Assembly: GCA_050012295.1 (NCBI GenBank) | Contig: JBEKHL010000023.1 | Span: 1-26,560, forward strand | Direction: 5' to 3' | From: UBA6186 sp050012295 | Lineage (GTDB): Bacteria > Pseudomonadota > Gammaproteobacteria > UBA6186 > Azoamicaceae | DNA: 26,560 nt | Shown: piece after piece, positions 26,063 to 26,560 of the stretch | How the letters are laid out: every line of letters begins with the position of its first letter | Position numbering within the stretch: position 1 is the stretch's first letter | Notes under the pieces: generated by a model | What the model was told of the DNA's origin: nothing | Databases searched by the model: none | Seen by the model: only the letters and a program-made list of their open reading frames with translations | Program-made: the position numbers and the translations under genes

Positions 26063-26476
26063 ATGCCTACTTTAAACATGCAAAGTGACATTGGTGCTAT
26101 TGCCGATGAAATTGGAGGCCAATATTACCGAAAAGGGTTTCCCAAAACAAGACTTCCTGATGGTACTTTAGATTTATCTCAGGTAACGCCACCGCCAGCA
26201 ACCCAGGGTGTGGCTCGTAGAGTGCATAGTTATCAAAATGCCTGCAGATATGCAGCTGCAGTGCCAAATATTGCTGCTTTGTATAAAAAACATAAAGATA
26301 GTTTTCCTGCTAATCTGCAAGGGGAAATAGATAGCCTTACTGATGAAGATATTAAAATATTGCAAGTAGTAGCTTTAATGAGGGCATCCGGAAGGTCAAG
26401 TGCTGATCCAAGAAATCCTGATAACCCATCGCTACAAGCAGGCGGTAAATTTCAGGAGACCTGTCGCATTTGCTAA
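26063..26476 (+). CDS. Possible effector: degenerate SidE-type phosphodiesterase-like fragment ending in a CaaX-like motif
   Basis: A 137-residue protein with AGGA 8 nt before the ATG. The segments DGTLDLSQVTPPPATQGVARRVHSYQNACRYA, PNIAALYKKH and LTDEDIKILQVVALMRASGR resemble, from memory, the start of the phosphodiesterase domain of Legionella SidE-family effectors, in which an RxHG...R segment is followed by an LTxxDIKxLQxAALFHDSAR motif. Here the catalytic HD pair is replaced (ALMRASGR), and the protein ends soon after, so it would be inactive or a fragment. The C-terminus reads CRIC, which fits the CaaX prenylation pattern (C, any, aliphatic, C). It has no signal peptide. No gene follows in the remaining 84 bases, which are very AT-rich. 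The family call is tentative; the gene may also be an unrelated hypothetical protein. Confidence 0.5.
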   Translation: MPTLNMQSDIGAIADEIGGQYYRKGFPKTRLPDGTLDLSQVTPPPATQGVARRVHSYQNACRYAAAVPNIAALYKKHKDSFPANLQGEIDSLTDEDIKILQVVALMRASGRSSADPRNPDNPSLQAGGKFQETCRIC

Positions 26477-26560
26477 ATTAATTAGCATATAAAATACAAT
26501 ACTACATTTTTTAATTTTATTTGCAATAGTTAATAATAAATTTTTAGAATTTAATTAAAT

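Noticed and set aside
1..26560. tRNA, rRNA or riboswitch genes
   Set aside because: No cloverleaf, rRNA segment or known riboswitch core was recognised by eye; a tRNA or covariance-model scan would settle it.

Overview
The window is AT-rich DNA from a Gram-negative bacterium. The run bamA-skp-lpxD-fabZ-lpxA-lpxB-rnhB-dnaE has the conserved gammaproteobacterial order. Three features point to a host-associated gammaproteobacterium, possibly of the Legionella/Coxiella kind: the low GC, the very large RTX-like surface protein, and a last gene that looks like a degenerate effector. This placement is inference; the window carries no rRNA or other decisive marker.

Layout. Positions 1-9440 (minus strand) are one giant glycine-rich repeat protein. 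It starts at 9440 and runs off the left edge, but the reading frame is broken near 3690-3707, so it appears as two pieces (a 1930-residue N-terminal piece and a downstream remainder of more than 1200 residues). It has short RTX-like units of 18-20 residues nested in a macro-repeat of about 151 residues. The N-terminus has no Sec signal and contains a TAAG tetrapeptide like the LapG cleavage site of LapA-type adhesins. A divergent promoter region (9441-9617) separates it from infA (plus strand), which encodes IF-1 with an 18-residue tail and overlaps the convergent dnaE 3' end by 7 bp.

Positions 9884-21351 (minus strand) form one tightly packed envelope/replication cluster, read in the order bamA, skp, lpxD, fabZ, lpxA, lpxB, rnhB, a small secreted hypothetical protein, a Phd/VapC-type toxin-antitoxin pair, dnaE. 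BamA and Skp handle outer-membrane protein assembly, and LpxD/LpxA/LpxB with FabZ make lipid A precursors and acyl chains. The toxin-antitoxin module sits between the envelope genes and dnaE with its own promoter inside a perfect 17-bp-arm palindrome.

Positions 21352-22908 hold an intergenic stretch with two AT-rich inverted repeats and a doubtful small ORF, then a CofE-like ligase and a CsaA/YgjH-like tRNA-binding protein (both minus strand). Positions 22909-24177 contain a MerR/TipAS regulator with a classic 19-bp-spacer MerR promoter, flanked by copies of a dispersed repeat. One copy is a long hairpin of about 50-nt arms; the other is a single arm next to nested hairpins that overlap the promoter of the next gene. 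Positions 24178-25925 (plus strand) encode a DUF4143-type ATPase with a nuclease-like C-terminus and an O6-alkylguanine-DNA alkyltransferase. At the right edge, 26063-26476 encodes a 137-residue protein resembling part of the SidE-type phosphodiesterase domain and ending in the CaaX-like sequence CRIC.
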